Source: Winogradskyella wichelsiae
Lineage (GTDB): Bacteria > Bacteroidota > Bacteroidia > Flavobacteriales > Flavobacteriaceae
Assembly (NCBI RefSeq): GCF_013403925.1
Contig: NZ_JABFDJ010000005.1
Coordinates: 271,541-335,540 of the forward strand
Direction of reading: 5' to 3'
DNA: 64,000 nt
Below the pieces are notes generated by a model. It ran no database searches. It was not told the origin of the DNA and worked only from the letters and a program-made list of their open reading frames with translations. The position numbers and the translations under genes are program-made. Below are positions 9,472 through 18,122 of this stretch, piece after piece; the stretch's first letter is position 1; every line of letters begins with the position of its first letter.

Positions 9472-10542
9472 ATGAAACCCACCTATTTAATTGCACTTAT
9501 TTCATTTTTTGCATTCACTTTTTCTTGCTCTACAGATGATGTTTCCCTTTCAGAAACGTCTGAAAGCTTATATTTCCCTCCTATAAACTCTGATGTATGG
9601 GAAACAACGTCTAGTGCCGAACTTGATTGGGACGATAGTCAATTAGAACCTTTATTAACTTTTTTAGAAGAAAAAAATTCTAAAGCGTTCATCATACTTC
9701 ATGAAGGAAAAATAGTTGAAGAACATTATTTTGGTGATCATACAGATTCTACACCTTGGTATTGGGCAAGTGCAGGTAAGACTCTAACAGCTGCTATTGC
9801 TGGTATTGCACAAGAAGAAGGACTAATTGACATCAATGAGAAAGTATCGGATTATTTAGGAACAGGTTGGACCACTGCGTCTCTTGAAAAAGAAAACCTT
9901 ATCACTTCTAGAAACTTATTAGAAATGACGTCTGGTTTAAACGATAATTTGGGGGATGACGTTTCTACCTCTCATCTTCATTATTTAGAAGATGCTGGAG
10001 AACGTTGGGCATATCACAATGTATATCTAAAGCTACAAGATGTCGTTTCTGCTGCAAGTCATGATAGTTGGTCTAACTATTTTAATACAAAATTAAAAGC
10101 TAAAATAGGAATGTCTGGCGCTTGGTTACAAACCGATAACTCTAATGTTTATTGGAGTACTGCACGAAGCATGGCTCGCTTTGGTTTATTATCTCTAGCC
10201 AACGGAAAATGGGAAACAGATCAAATAGTTCCTGAACTTTTTATGTACGATGCAACTAACACTTCTCAATTGATCAACGAAGCTTATGGTTATTCTTGGT
10301 GGCTAAACGGTAAATCCACTTATCATTTACCAAAAACTCAATTTGAGTTTCAAGATGAAATAATCCCCAATGCACCTAGTGACACATTTGCTGCTTTAGG
10401 TAAAAATGATCAAAAAATATATGTCGTTCCAAGTAAAGATCTCGTTATAATTAGAATGGGCGAGGCTGCTGATGACGAAAATTTTGCGCTATCAAGTTTT
10501 GATACTGACCTATGGGAAAAAATTAATGCCTTTATTAACTAA
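9472..10542 (+). CDS. Serine hydrolase, beta-lactamase/class C family lipoprotein
   Basis: A 356-residue lipoprotein (lipobox Cys19, TFSCST). It carries the penicillin-binding-fold catalytic motifs: S-x-x-K as SAGK (Ser100, Lys103) and Y-x-N as YHN in the ERWAYHNVYLKL segment. Such proteins are esterases, DD-peptidases or peptidases and are rarely true beta-lactamases. It should sit in the cell envelope. It is divergent from rimO and followed after about 65 bases by the T9SS cargo gene. The substrate is unknown. Confidence 0.82.
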   Translation: MKPTYLIALISFFAFTFSCSTDDVSLSETSESLYFPPINSDVWETTSSAELDWDDSQLEPLLTFLEEKNSKAFIILHEGKIVEEHYFGDHTDSTPWYWASAGKTLTAAIAGIAQEEGLIDINEKVSDYLGTGWTTASLEKENLITSRNLLEMTSGLNDNLGDDVSTSHLHYLEDAGERWAYHNVYLKLQDVVSAASHDSWSNYFNTKLKAKIGMSGAWLQTDNSNVYWSTARSMARFGLLSLANGKWETDQIVPELFMYDATNTSQLINEAYGYSWWLNGKSTYHLPKTQFEFQDEIIPNAPSDTFAALGKNDQKIYVVPSKDLVIIRMGEAADDENFALSSFDTDLWEKINAFIN

Positions 10543-10609
10543 TTAAAATTAAGTACAGCACAAGTTTTATTTAAAGAACACATCTAAAAGGTAACAACCA
10601 ACCCAATAG

Positions 10610-12814
10610 ATGTCTTTAAATTCTAATACTTTGCATAGAAAATATCAATTACTACTTTTTATATTTTTTTCTTATTCAATTCATACCTATGCGCAATTAT
10701 GCGAAGGCAGTTTGGGTGATCCCGTTATTGAAATCGATTTTGGATCTGGTTCAGACCGTGGTGGTGCATTGGGATCAGACATTACCGCATTTACGTATAG
10801 TAATTCCGGTGAATTAGACGAAGGAGAATATACAATTGCTAATACAACCAGTGGTTTAAAATCAAATGCATGGCATGTCACAAGTGATCACACAGGAGAT
10901 TCAAATGGCTATATGATGGTTATTAATAGTGCTGTTTTAGCCAGTGAAGGTGTATTTTATACTAAATCGGTAACAGGACTTTGCTCTAATACAACCTACG
11001 AATTCTCTGCTTATTTAATGAATCTCATGAACCCATCTGTCGGAACAGATGAATACCATCCTGATGTTACTTTTAGAATTAGTGATTCTGCGGGGAACGT
11101 TTTAGGATCCTATAACACAGGGGATATCTCACAAACAACCTCGGGCATTTGGCAACAGTATGGCTTCTTTTTCACATTAGATAATGATGAAGAGGTAATT
11201 ATCACCATGCTAAACTCTGCACCAAGTGCGCATCCAGGAAATGATATTGCACTTGATGATATTGCTTTTAGACCTTGTGGACCTACAATTATCAATTTTA
11301 TAAACGATGACCTTAACAGCGCGGTTACCATTTGCGAAGATGAATTGGTTAGCTATACATTTCAATCTCACGTTTCTTCAGGGTATTTAAATCCACAATA
11401 CCAATGGCAATACTCTGATGATCTCGGTCAAACTTGGGTTGATCTAACAGGACAAACTACGACCAATTATCTATTTACCGACACTAGCACTCCTGGCACT
11501 TATTTATATCGACTAACTGTTGCCAACGGAACAAATATAGATTCTGCAGCATGCCGAATTACTTCAGAAGACTTTATAGTCGTTGTTTTAGCAACACCAG
11601 AAACTTTAACAGGAGCTTCTGAGCAAGTTTTTTGCACCACTCAACAACCAACCATCAGCACTATTGAAGTAAGCGCAACAGCTATTTGGTATAATGAAGC
11701 AACCGATGGTATTATAATTCCAAATACAACAGCTCTTATTGATGGCATTACATATTATGGAGCTCAAGCAACTGTTAACGGTTGCGAAAGTGACATAAGG
11801 CTTCCTGTATTAGTCACTATAGTATCACCAACCTTAGTTATAACGAATGTTGAAGCGAGTATTTGTGACACTGATAACGACTATGAAGAAAATATAGATA
11901 TTACCATTTATGAAGGTATTATTGTAGATTGTGAAGATTGCGTTTTTAGTTATTTTGAAAATTTATTTGATGCTGACAATTACGATGAAGCAGGTAAAAT
12001 ATTAGATCCAGAAAATTACAACTGGTATCAAGATACCGTTATAGTCTATGCTAGAATAGACTCACCAGACCAATGCTATCAAATAGCTGAAATCATCCTC
12101 TATCTAGAAGACACCCCAATAATAGGAATAGATGATTTTGTTGGTATTTGTGCTGGTTATAATACCATAAGTATAGATGCAGGCTACGGCTTTAATAGCT
12201 ACTTATGGTCCACAGGCGAAACAACACAGATTATTACTATTTCTGAAGAAAATTTAGGTCTTTATTCTGTCACCATTACTGAAGAGCATATTGATTACAC
12301 TTGTTCTTCTACGAAGGAATTTGAAGTCATCTTATCCAACACAGCTGTAATTTCTCAAATTGATATTAACGATTGGTCTGAAAATGATAATAGTATAACA
12401 ATTCAACTATCGGCTGTCAGTTTAGGGGATTATGAATATTCAATAGATAATGTCAATTACCAAAACAGTACTAAATTTACAAATCTATCCGCAGGTGAAT
12501 ATACTGTTTATGTTAGAGACAAAAATGGTTGTGGTATTACTGAAGAAATTATTTATTTATTAAACTACCCAAAGTACTTTACGCCGAATGGTGATGGAAA
12601 TCATGATACATGGTTTATAGAAAATACATATTCAGAACCTTCATTAACCATAAAAATATTTGATCGGTATGGAAAAATCCTTAAAATTTTAGATTACAAC
12701 GCGTATTGGGATGGTACTTATAAAGGAAATATGCTACCTAATTCAGATTATTGGTTTGTAGTTACTAGAGAAAATGGCCAACGCTATACAGGTCATTTTA
12801 GTCTAAAACGGTAA
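10610..12814 (+). CDS. Secreted surface protein with T9SS type B (gliding-motility-associated) C-terminal domain
   Basis: This 734-residue protein has a signal peptide (cut after THTYAQ), a carbohydrate-binding-like jelly-roll region at about 30-230, Ig-like repeats with paired cysteines at 240-650, and a C-terminal domain starting at YPKYFTPNGDGNHDTW. It ends with WDGTYKGNMLPNSDYWFVV and GHFSLKR. That C-terminal domain is the type B sorting signal of type IX secretion, so the protein is exported to the cell surface or medium, often with SprF-like partners. No PorP/SprF gene adjoins it. The adhesive or polymer-binding role is inferred from the domains. Confidence 0.85.
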   Translation: MSLNSNTLHRKYQLLLFIFFSYSIHTYAQLCEGSLGDPVIEIDFGSGSDRGGALGSDITAFTYSNSGELDEGEYTIANTTSGLKSNAWHVTSDHTGDSNGYMMVINSAVLASEGVFYTKSVTGLCSNTTYEFSAYLMNLMNPSVGTDEYHPDVTFRISDSAGNVLGSYNTGDISQTTSGIWQQYGFFFTLDNDEEVIITMLNSAPSAHPGNDIALDDIAFRPCGPTIINFINDDLNSAVTICEDELVSYTFQSHVSSGYLNPQYQWQYSDDLGQTWVDLTGQTTTNYLFTDTSTPGTYLYRLTVANGTNIDSAACRITSEDFIVVVLATPETLTGASEQVFCTTQQPTISTIEVSATAIWYNEATDGIIIPNTTALIDGITYYGAQATVNGCESDIRLPVLVTIVSPTLVITNVEASICDTDNDYEENIDITIYEGIIVDCEDCVFSYFENLFDADNYDEAGKILDPENYNWYQDTVIVYARIDSPDQCYQIAEIILYLEDTPIIGIDDFVGICAGYNTISIDAGYGFNSYLWSTGETTQIITISEENLGLYSVTITEEHIDYTCSSTKEFEVILSNTAVISQIDINDWSENDNSITIQLSAVSLGDYEYSIDNVNYQNSTKFTNLSAGEYTVYVRDKNGCGITEEIIYLLNYPKYFTPNGDGNHDTWFIENTYSEPSLTIKIFDRYGKILKILDYNAYWDGTYKGNMLPNSDYWFVVTRENGQRYTGHFSLKR

Positions 12815-12820
12815 AATAAA

Positions 12821-12855
12821 AAAGACCAATCTCAGATAAGATTGGTCTTTTTTTA
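12821..12855. terminator. Bidirectional rho-independent terminator
   Basis: AAAGACCAATCT (12821-12832) pairs with AGATTGGTCTTT (12839-12850). A-runs and T-runs on either side let it act in both directions. It lies between the convergent T9SS cargo gene and ftsY. Confidence 0.85.
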
Positions 12856-12876
12856 TGCTTACTTAATTCTTTATAC

Positions 12877-13851
12877 TTACTTAAAGAAAGAGTCTACAAA
12901 TTCATATTTATTAAAAACTTGTAGGTCTTCAATACCCTCTCCTACTCCAATATATTTTACTGGAATTTGAAATTGATCACTAATACCAATAACCACTCCC
13001 CCTTTTGCTGTACCATCTAATTTTGTTACTGCTAAAGACGTTACTTCGGTTGCTGCTGTAAACTGTTTTGCTTGTTCAAAAGCATTTTGACCTGTAGAAC
13101 CATCTAATACCAATAACACGTCGTGTGGTGAGTTTGGAACTACTTTTTGCATTACACGTTTTACTTTAGTTAACTCATTCATTAAATTAACCTTATTATG
13201 TAAACGTCCTGCTGTATCGATAATAATAACATCTGCATTTTGATTGACACCAGATTGCAATGCATCGAAAGCAACAGAAGCAGGATCAGACCCCATTTCT
13301 TGTCTTATCATTGGTACGTCTACACGATCTGCCCAAACTTGTAGTTGATCTATTGCTGCAGCTCTAAACGTATCTGCTGCTCCAAGAACCACATTTAAAC
13401 CCTTCTTTTTAAACTGATAAGCTAGCTTACCAATCGTTGTTGTTTTACCAACTCCATTAACACCAACAACCATAAGAACATAAGGTGTTTTAGAACCATC
13501 TGCTTGTTTTGGTAATTCAGGAATTGTGTATTCTGTTTCTTCGCCTGACTTTGTTTCGGACAATAGAGCAGCTATTTCTTCTCTTAAAATTTTATTAAGC
13601 TCTGAAGTCCCTAAATATTTGTCTTGCGCTACACGTTCTTCAATACGGGTAATCACTTTTAATGTGGTATTTACACCAACATCACTAGTTACCAAGATTT
13701 CTTCAAGATTATCTAAGACATCATCATCTACTTTAGATTTTCCTGCAACAGCTTTGTTTAGTTTGGTAAAAAAAGAAGTTTTAGATTTCTCCAATCCCTT
13801 ATCTAGCGTTTCTTTTTTTTCAGAAGAGAATATTTTTTTAAAAAAACTCAT
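12877..13851 (-). CDS. ftsY: Signal recognition particle receptor FtsY
   Basis: A 324-residue SRP GTPase that docks ribosome-SRP complexes at the inner membrane. The N domain covers about 25-110. The G domain has GVNGVGKTTT (residues 130-139), the DTAGR motif at 212-216 and TKLDGTAKGG at 277-286. The N-terminal acidic A domain is very short, as usual in Bacteroidota. It lies just downstream of the ribosomal-protein operon, but a terminator at 13992-14022 separates them. The start at MSFFKKIF is preceded by an A-rich leader. Confidence 0.97.
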   Translation of the reverse strand: MSFFKKIFSSEKKETLDKGLEKSKTSFFTKLNKAVAGKSKVDDDVLDNLEEILVTSDVGVNTTLKVITRIEERVAQDKYLGTSELNKILREEIAALLSETKSGEETEYTIPELPKQADGSKTPYVLMVVGVNGVGKTTTIGKLAYQFKKKGLNVVLGAADTFRAAAIDQLQVWADRVDVPMIRQEMGSDPASVAFDALQSGVNQNADVIIIDTAGRLHNKVNLMNELTKVKRVMQKVVPNSPHDVLLVLDGSTGQNAFEQAKQFTAATEVTSLAVTKLDGTAKGGVVIGISDQFQIPVKYIGVGEGIEDLQVFNKYEFVDSFFK

Positions 13852-13991
13852 TGTATCGTTCTATTTAAACAACACTTAAACAGAGATAGTGATATCGCCC
13901 AAATAGTATTGTTATTCAATTTTGTAACAAACAATAATCTTGCCTATAACAATTTACTGCTAAGTTGTCAGATCTTTTCAAATATAGACAT

Positions 13992-14022
13992 AAAAAAACT
14001 GCTTTCAAATGAAAGCAGTTTT
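13992..14022 (-). terminator. Terminator of the rpmB-rpmG-DUF4295 operon
   Basis: AAAACTGCTTTC (13995-14006) and GAAAGCAGTTTT (14011-14022) form a 12-bp stem with a 4-base loop. On the minus strand it is followed by a run of seven T. It lies 24 bases after the stop of the DUF4295 gene. Confidence 0.85.
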
Positions 14023-14045
14023 ATAAATCTATATGTAAATAAAGA

Positions 14046-14198
14046 TTATTTTTTATTTAAAAAGTCATTGACAAATTCTGGTGCCATTACTGATTCTACA
14101 AACATGTAAGCTCCAGTTTTTGGTGATTTTACCATTTTTATCGCTTTTGTCAAACGCTTTGATCCTGTCTGTAAAGATGCTACTGATTTCTTTGCCAT
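14046..14198 (-). CDS. DUF4295 small basic protein, probable Bacteroidota-specific ribosomal protein
   Basis: This 50-residue ORF starts MAKKSVASLQTGSKR and ends VNDFLNKK. The sequence matches the DUF4295 family, which is confined to Bacteroidota and is encoded next to rpmG and rpmB. From memory, a DUF4295-type protein was seen as a new large-subunit protein (bL38) in a Flavobacterium ribosome structure; I cannot verify that here. It is rich in Lys and Ser and starts only 6 bases after rpmG stops, before the operon terminator. The size, basic character and location all support a ribosomal role. Confidence 0.85.
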   Translation of the reverse strand: MAKKSVASLQTGSKRLTKAIKMVKSPKTGAYMFVESVMAPEFVNDFLNKK

Positions 14199-14204
14199 GG
14201 TTTC

Positions 14205-14387
14205 TTATTTTATCTCTTTATGAACTGTCATACGCTTAAGGATAGGATTAAATTTCTTAATCTCCATACGATCTGGCGTATTCTTCTTATTTTTTGTTGT
14301 AATGTATCTTGATGTTCCTGGTTGACCAGAAGTCTTGTGCTCTGTGCACTCTAAGATCACTTGTATTCTATTTCCTCTTTTTGCCAT
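14205..14387 (-). CDS. rpmG: 50S ribosomal protein bL33
   Basis: A 60-residue protein beginning [18 protein letters not shown] and containing [13 protein letters not shown], the standard bL33 sequence. It binds 23S rRNA near the E site. The paired zinc cysteines of the C+ form are absent, with a single Cys14 left, so this is the zinc-free type. It lies between rpmB and the DUF4295 gene. Confidence 0.96.
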   Translation of the reverse strand: MAKRGNRIQVILECTEHKTSGQPGTSRYITTKNKKNTPDRMEIKKFNPILKRMTVHKEIK

Positions 14388-14417
14388 TGTAAATCGACTT
14401 AAGCGTAAAAAACGCTA

Positions 14418-14654
14418 TTATTTATAAAATCCTTTTGCTCTAGCTTCTTTCAACATTGCTTCGATACCAATTTTATTGATAGTCTTTAATGCTGACGTAG
14501 AAACTTTTAATGTTACCCACTTATCTTCTTCAGGAATATAAAAACGTTTCTTTATCAAGTTTGCATCAAACTTGCGTTTAGTTTTATTCATTGCGTGAGA
14601 AACATTGTTTCCAACCATCGCTTTCTTCCCAGTAAGTTCACAAACTCTTGACAT
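14418..14654 (-). CDS. rpmB: 50S ribosomal protein bL28
   Basis: A 78-residue bL28: MSRVCELTGKKAMVGNNVSH at the start, then KTKRKFDANLIKKRFYIPEE and WVTLKVSTSALKTINKIG. It is the first gene of the rpmB-rpmG-DUF4295 operon. Its promoter at 14728-14758 is a textbook Bacteroidota promoter. The length and order are standard. Confidence 0.97.
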   Translation of the reverse strand: MSRVCELTGKKAMVGNNVSHAMNKTKRKFDANLIKKRFYIPEEDKWVTLKVSTSALKTINKIGIEAMLKEARAKGFYK

Positions 14655-14727
14655 TGTATTCTTTCTTTAGGTGTATTATTATTATGTTTATTTAAATATT
14701 CGCTATTGGATATTTTAAACAAGGGTG

Positions 14728-14758
14728 CAAATTTAATAAAACTTTACATTTCAGCAAA
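14728..14758 (-). promoter_or_regulatory. Complete Bacteroidota sigma-type promoter of the rpmB operon
   Basis: On the minus strand the sequence reads TTTG (14755-14758), 19 bases, then TAAATTTG (14728-14735). This is an exact match to the TTTG-N19-TAnnTTTG consensus. Transcription should start near 14722, giving a leader of about 70 bases before rpmB. The -33 box lies just upstream of the cinA stop codon, in the short gap between the two genes. Confidence 0.8.
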
Positions 14759-14767
14759 TTTAAATTG

Positions 14768-16012
14768 CTACTTTTTCAAAATTTCTTTTTGAAGCATGCT
14801 AAAAGCCTTGTTTGTAGCCCTTCCAATCACGTTTTCACGATGCTTTCCAAAGTTAAAAACTTCTGATATTACGGTGTTTTTTGTTGCAATAGCAATACAA
14901 ACGGTTCCAACTTCGACATCAGAGTCGCCTTTTGATGGTCCTGCATTACCTGTTGTACTAATTGCAAAATCACTATTAAATAAAGCTCTTACGCTTGTAG
15001 CCATAGCTTCCGCTACTTCTCTGCTCACTACAGAATGTTCATCTATAATAGTTTTTGAAATCCCTAAAATCTTAATTTTAGACTCCGTTGCATAAGGCAC
15101 AACTCCTCCTTTAAAAAAAGCTGATGAACCTGCATTTGCTGTAAAAGATTGACTTACAAATCCTCCAGTACAACTTTCTGCCACAGCTAAGGTCTTACCC
15201 ATTTCGGTCAATTGCCGACCAATTACAGCTTCAATCGATTGATCTTCTTCATAACCTACAAAAATATCATCTATCTGAGGTAATAACAAATTGACTTGTT
15301 TTTGAATTTCATCTTCTACCACAATTTTGTTATTTCCCTTTGCGGACAAGCGCAAGCGCACACGACCTAAACTTGGCAAATAAGCTAATTTTATAAATTT
15401 TGGCAGACTGTCTTCCCAAACTCCAATACGCTCTGCTAATGCACTCTCACCTAGACCATAGGTTAGTATGGTTTTATGCATAATATAAGGAAACTTAAAT
15501 TTAGCACTTAGTTCAGGAATGACTTGCTCAGTAATTAAAGCTTTCATCTCAAAAGGAACACCTGGCAGTGACACAAACACTTTACCGTTTTTTTCAATCC
15601 ACATTCCTGGTGCAGTTCCATTATGATTCATCAATACCTTAGACTTAGAAGGCACGAGTGCTTGCTGCTTATTAACCGTTAATAATGGTGATTTATGTTT
15701 TGAAAAAATCTGTTCCACATTCTCTAAAACAGCTTTATCTTCAACTAAAACATCATCAAAATACTCACAAATAGTATGTTTCGTAATATCGTCTTTAGTT
15801 GGACCTAGTCCTCCAGTAACAATAATAATATCCGCATTTTCTTCTGCTTCCTTTAAAGCTTTAAGAATATGAGACTTATCATCTTGAACGGATGTAATCT
15901 GATAAATTGAAACTCCTATTTTATTGAATTCTTTTCCTAAAAATGCTGAATTTGTATCAACAATTTGTCCAATTAGAATTTCATCTCCAATTGTAATTAT
16001 TTCTGCTTGCAT
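14768..16012 (-). CDS. cinA: CinA family nicotinamide-nucleotide amidohydrolase / damage-inducible protein
   Basis: A 414-residue two-domain CinA. The N-terminal MoCF-like (COG1058) domain starts MQAEIITIGDEILIGQIVDTN and contains TGGLGPTKDD. The C-terminal amidohydrolase domain (about 255-410) has VAESCTGGF with the catalytic Ser/Cys region and STTGNAGPS. The family deamidates nicotinamide mononucleotide and hydrolyses ADP-ribose in pyridine-nucleotide recycling. The start is 3 bases after the Hpt gene stop, so translation is probably coupled. Confidence 0.93.
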   Translation of the reverse strand: MQAEIITIGDEILIGQIVDTNSAFLGKEFNKIGVSIYQITSVQDDKSHILKALKEAEENADIIIVTGGLGPTKDDITKHTICEYFDDVLVEDKAVLENVEQIFSKHKSPLLTVNKQQALVPSKSKVLMNHNGTAPGMWIEKNGKVFVSLPGVPFEMKALITEQVIPELSAKFKFPYIMHKTILTYGLGESALAERIGVWEDSLPKFIKLAYLPSLGRVRLRLSAKGNNKIVVEDEIQKQVNLLLPQIDDIFVGYEEDQSIEAVIGRQLTEMGKTLAVAESCTGGFVSQSFTANAGSSAFFKGGVVPYATESKIKILGISKTIIDEHSVVSREVAEAMATSVRALFNSDFAISTTGNAGPSKGDSDVEVGTVCIAIATKNTVISEVFNFGKHRENVIGRATNKAFSMLQKEILKK

Positions 16013-16015
16013 TAA

Positions 16016-16357
16016 TTATAGTCCGAAATCGGCTTTAATTTCATTAGTTGCATTCTCTACGGCTGTAAGTACAGTTTGAAGTTGTATCGTTACATCTTTA
16101 TCGTTTTGTTCAAACTTTCCCCAATCTTGTACTTCGATTAGCGTATCTAAAACACCGAGCTCAAACATATCTATTGTAGGCTTCATTTTATGAGCTGCTT
16201 GATAGACATCTTTAAAATCTCTACCAGGAACACCTACTTTTAATCGTTCTGCATCTTCTGGTACTTCCTCTATAAACGCTGCTGCGATTGCTGAAACAAA
16301 ATCTTCATCACCATCGGCCAATTCGCGTACACGATCTAATTTATAATGTTTTGACAT
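16016..16357 (-). CDS. Orphan Hpt (histidine phosphotransfer) domain protein
   Basis: A 113-residue single-domain protein that reads as a four-helix Hpt module. The phospho-accepting His is His56 in AAHKMKPTIDMF, followed by ELGVLDTLI as in other Hpt proteins. It would pass phosphate between a hybrid kinase and a response regulator. The start codon directly follows the FAH gene stop, and cinA follows after 3 bases. The hybrid kinase at 18123 ends in a receiver and is the nearest possible partner, but a link is only a guess. Confidence 0.8.
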   Translation of the reverse strand: MSKHYKLDRVRELADGDEDFVSAIAAAFIEEVPEDAERLKVGVPGRDFKDVYQAAHKMKPTIDMFELGVLDTLIEVQDWGKFEQNDKDVTIQLQTVLTAVENATNEIKADFGL

Positions 16358-16969
16358 TTATTTAATTTTTATTGAAAACATTTCCTCGTCTTCAAGATAT
16401 CCTTTTAGTTGATCTTCTGCAAAAACTTTTGCAACACCAGCTGGTGTGCCCGTAAATATAACATCCCCAATTTTTAAAGTGAAATATTTTGACACATATT
16501 CGATGATTTCATCAATTTTCCACAACATAAGTTCTGTATTCCCCTGTTGTACAACTGTTTCATTTTTCTTTAAGCTAAAATTAATTTTATCTATATTTTG
16601 AAACTTCGTTTTTGGTAACCATTTACCAATAACAGCAGCACCATCAAAGGCTTTAGCCTTTTCCCATGGTAAACCTTTTTCTTTTAATTGCGATTGAAGA
16701 TCTCGCGCCGTAAAATCTATTCCAAGCCCAATGTCGTCATAATATTTATGTGCAAATTTTTTATCAATATGCTTCCCTACTTTATTGATTTTTACCAGAA
16801 CCTCAACTTCATGATGCACTTCATCAGAAAAATCTGGTATAAAAAAAGGTTGCTTCTTTAATAAAATCGCTGTATCTGGTTTTAAAAAAATAACAGGATC
16901 TGTTGGTTTTTCGTTTTCTAGTTCCTTGATGTGGTCTGTGTAGTTACGACCTATACAAATTAGTTTCAT
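16358..16969 (-). CDS. Fumarylacetoacetate-hydrolase-family protein (acylpyruvase-like)
   Basis: This 203-residue protein is a minimal FAH-fold enzyme. MKLICIGRNYTDHIKEL, the metal-binding HHEVEV segment, GIDFTARDLQ and GDVIFTGTPAGV all match the FAHD1/YcgM type. These enzymes hydrolyse acylpyruvates or decarboxylate oxaloacetate with a divalent metal. It is cytoplasmic. It lies 86 bases after the exonuclease, a gap filled by a degenerate repeat, and abuts the Hpt gene. The precise substrate cannot be judged. Confidence 0.88.
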   Translation of the reverse strand: MKLICIGRNYTDHIKELENEKPTDPVIFLKPDTAILLKKQPFFIPDFSDEVHHEVEVLVKINKVGKHIDKKFAHKYYDDIGLGIDFTARDLQSQLKEKGLPWEKAKAFDGAAVIGKWLPKTKFQNIDKINFSLKKNETVVQQGNTELMLWKIDEIIEYVSKYFTLKIGDVIFTGTPAGVAKVFAEDQLKGYLEDEEMFSIKIK

Positions 16970-16974
16970 ATTTC

Positions 16975-17054
16975 TCTCATTCCTGCAACAGCAGTGACCT
17001 TATTAATTTGACATTTATTTTATATCGTAAATTTCTTCATTCGCAGAAATGACA
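16975..17054. repeat. Degenerate interspersed inverted-repeat element
   Basis: TCTCATTCCTGC near 16974-16985 and GCAGAAATGACA at 17043-17054 are near reverse complements at the two ends of an 80-base gap. The pattern resembles the TCATTCCTGCGAA-type palindromic repeats scattered through flavobacterial intergenic DNA. The inner part has decayed. Confidence 0.45.
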
Positions 17055-17055
17055 A

Positions 17056-17832
17056 TTAACTCAACTTATTATTAAATTGTCTTAATTTAATAGCCGTCAA
17101 TACCTTTTTAGTGTAAAGTGGAAAATCGGCATTGAGTAACCAGCCAAAATAACCAGGCTCTTTATCTAAAACATCTAAGACACGTTTTCCTTTATGTTTC
17201 CCAAAAGAGAAGCATTCCTCGCCTTCTTTATTAAAGATTAAAAATCCTGCAAAATCCGCAAATTTCTTACGAGAACTAAACTCTGCTAAAAATTTAGTGT
17301 CATTCTCTAAATCTTCGTAACGATCTAATTGCGCTTTTAAGACTTCGTAAGTTGCTTTTGTATCTGCCTCTGCACTATGTGCATCTTCTAAGCTTTTATT
17401 GCAATAAAATTTATACGCTGCTACTAATGTACGTTGTTCCATTTTATGAAATATGGTTTGCACATCTACCGACTGCGTATTTTTCATATCAAAATCTACG
17501 TCTGCTCTTAACATTTCTTCCGCTAGTAATGGAATATCGAAGCGGTTAGAATTAAAACCTCCTAAATCCGAATCTTTAATCATATTATAGATTTCTTTAG
17601 ATAACTCTTTAAAGGTTGGCTTGCCCACAACATCTGCATCAGAAATACCATGAATTTCCGTAACCTCAGCAGGAATTGGCATTTCTGGATTTACCACCCA
17701 AGTTTTAGCTTCTTCCTTGCCATCTGGATAAACTTTAAGGATTGAAATTTCGACAATTCTGTCTTTTGAAATGTTAATACCTGTGGTTTCTAAATCGAAA
17801 AAACAGATTGCTTTTGATAGATTGAGTTGCAT
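17056..17832 (-). CDS. 3'-5' exonuclease, DnaQ-like
   Basis: A 258-residue DEDDh-family exonuclease. Motif ExoI is FFDLETTGI (about residues 11-19), ExoII lies in FNSNRFDIPLL (about 94-104) and ExoIII contains HSAEADTKAT with the catalytic His and Asp (about 152-161). The last 60 residues carry an added SFGKHKGKRVLDVL module that recurs in Bacteroidota homologues. It may proofread for DNA polymerase III or trim RNA. The gene leads the minus-strand run down to cinA. Confidence 0.92.
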   Translation of the reverse strand: MQLNLSKAICFFDLETTGINISKDRIVEISILKVYPDGKEEAKTWVVNPEMPIPAEVTEIHGISDADVVGKPTFKELSKEIYNMIKDSDLGGFNSNRFDIPLLAEEMLRADVDFDMKNTQSVDVQTIFHKMEQRTLVAAYKFYCNKSLEDAHSAEADTKATYEVLKAQLDRYEDLENDTKFLAEFSSRKKFADFAGFLIFNKEGEECFSFGKHKGKRVLDVLDKEPGYFGWLLNADFPLYTKKVLTAIKLRQFNNKLS

Positions 17833-17849
17833 TTGCTATTTAATTTACG

Positions 17850-17857
17850 CAAAGATA
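17850..17857 (-). promoter_or_regulatory. Candidate -7 element upstream of the exonuclease gene
   Basis: CAAAGATA on the plus strand reads TATCTTTG on the minus strand, matching TAnnTTTG. It lies 17 bases before the start codon and is the same octamer as at 9382-9389. The -33 box is not clear. Confidence 0.42.
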
Positions 17858-17997
17858 ATTAGATTCTTTGAAAAAGACTTCGTCGGTTTTAAAAACCTCA
17901 TTAAATCACAATGTGCTGTACTCTTTTCTAAATTCTAAAAACCTTTAAATTTCTCGTATCAATAATTTCGATACTAAAATCATTAAAAAGTTTTATT

Positions 17998-18078
17998 ATG
18001 AAGAAAATCAAGCTTATAAAAACAAAAGAAGCAGTATTTATACAAAAAGGAAAGATTAATCTCTATTTATTACTATAA
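17998..18078 (+). CDS. Possible 26-residue leader peptide before the histidine kinase
   Basis: ATG at 17998 opens a 26-codon frame (MKKIKLIKTKEAVFIQKG...) ending in TAA at 18076-18078, 44 bases before the kinase start. The MKKIKL start faintly recalls short leader peptides of Bacteroidota ribosomal peptides, but there is no core peptide and no maturation enzyme nearby. It may be chance in AT-rich DNA. Confidence 0.25.
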   Translation: MKKIKLIKTKEAVFIQKGKINLYLLL

Positions 18079-18122
18079 TATTTAGTATTTTGACCGATAT
18101 TTTGACAATTCACCGATATCGC

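Noticed and set aside
9472..10542. True beta-lactamase
   Set aside because: The SxxK and YxN motifs occur in many esterases and peptidases of this fold, and nothing here points to antibiotic hydrolysis.
13526..13879. 117-codon open frame on the plus strand
   Set aside because: It is antisense to ftsY, whose family motifs are clear. Ser- and Leu-rich content is typical of an antisense shadow.
13909..14109. 66-codon open frame on the plus strand
   Set aside because: It crosses the operon terminator and the DUF4295 gene in the opposite sense and has no coding character.
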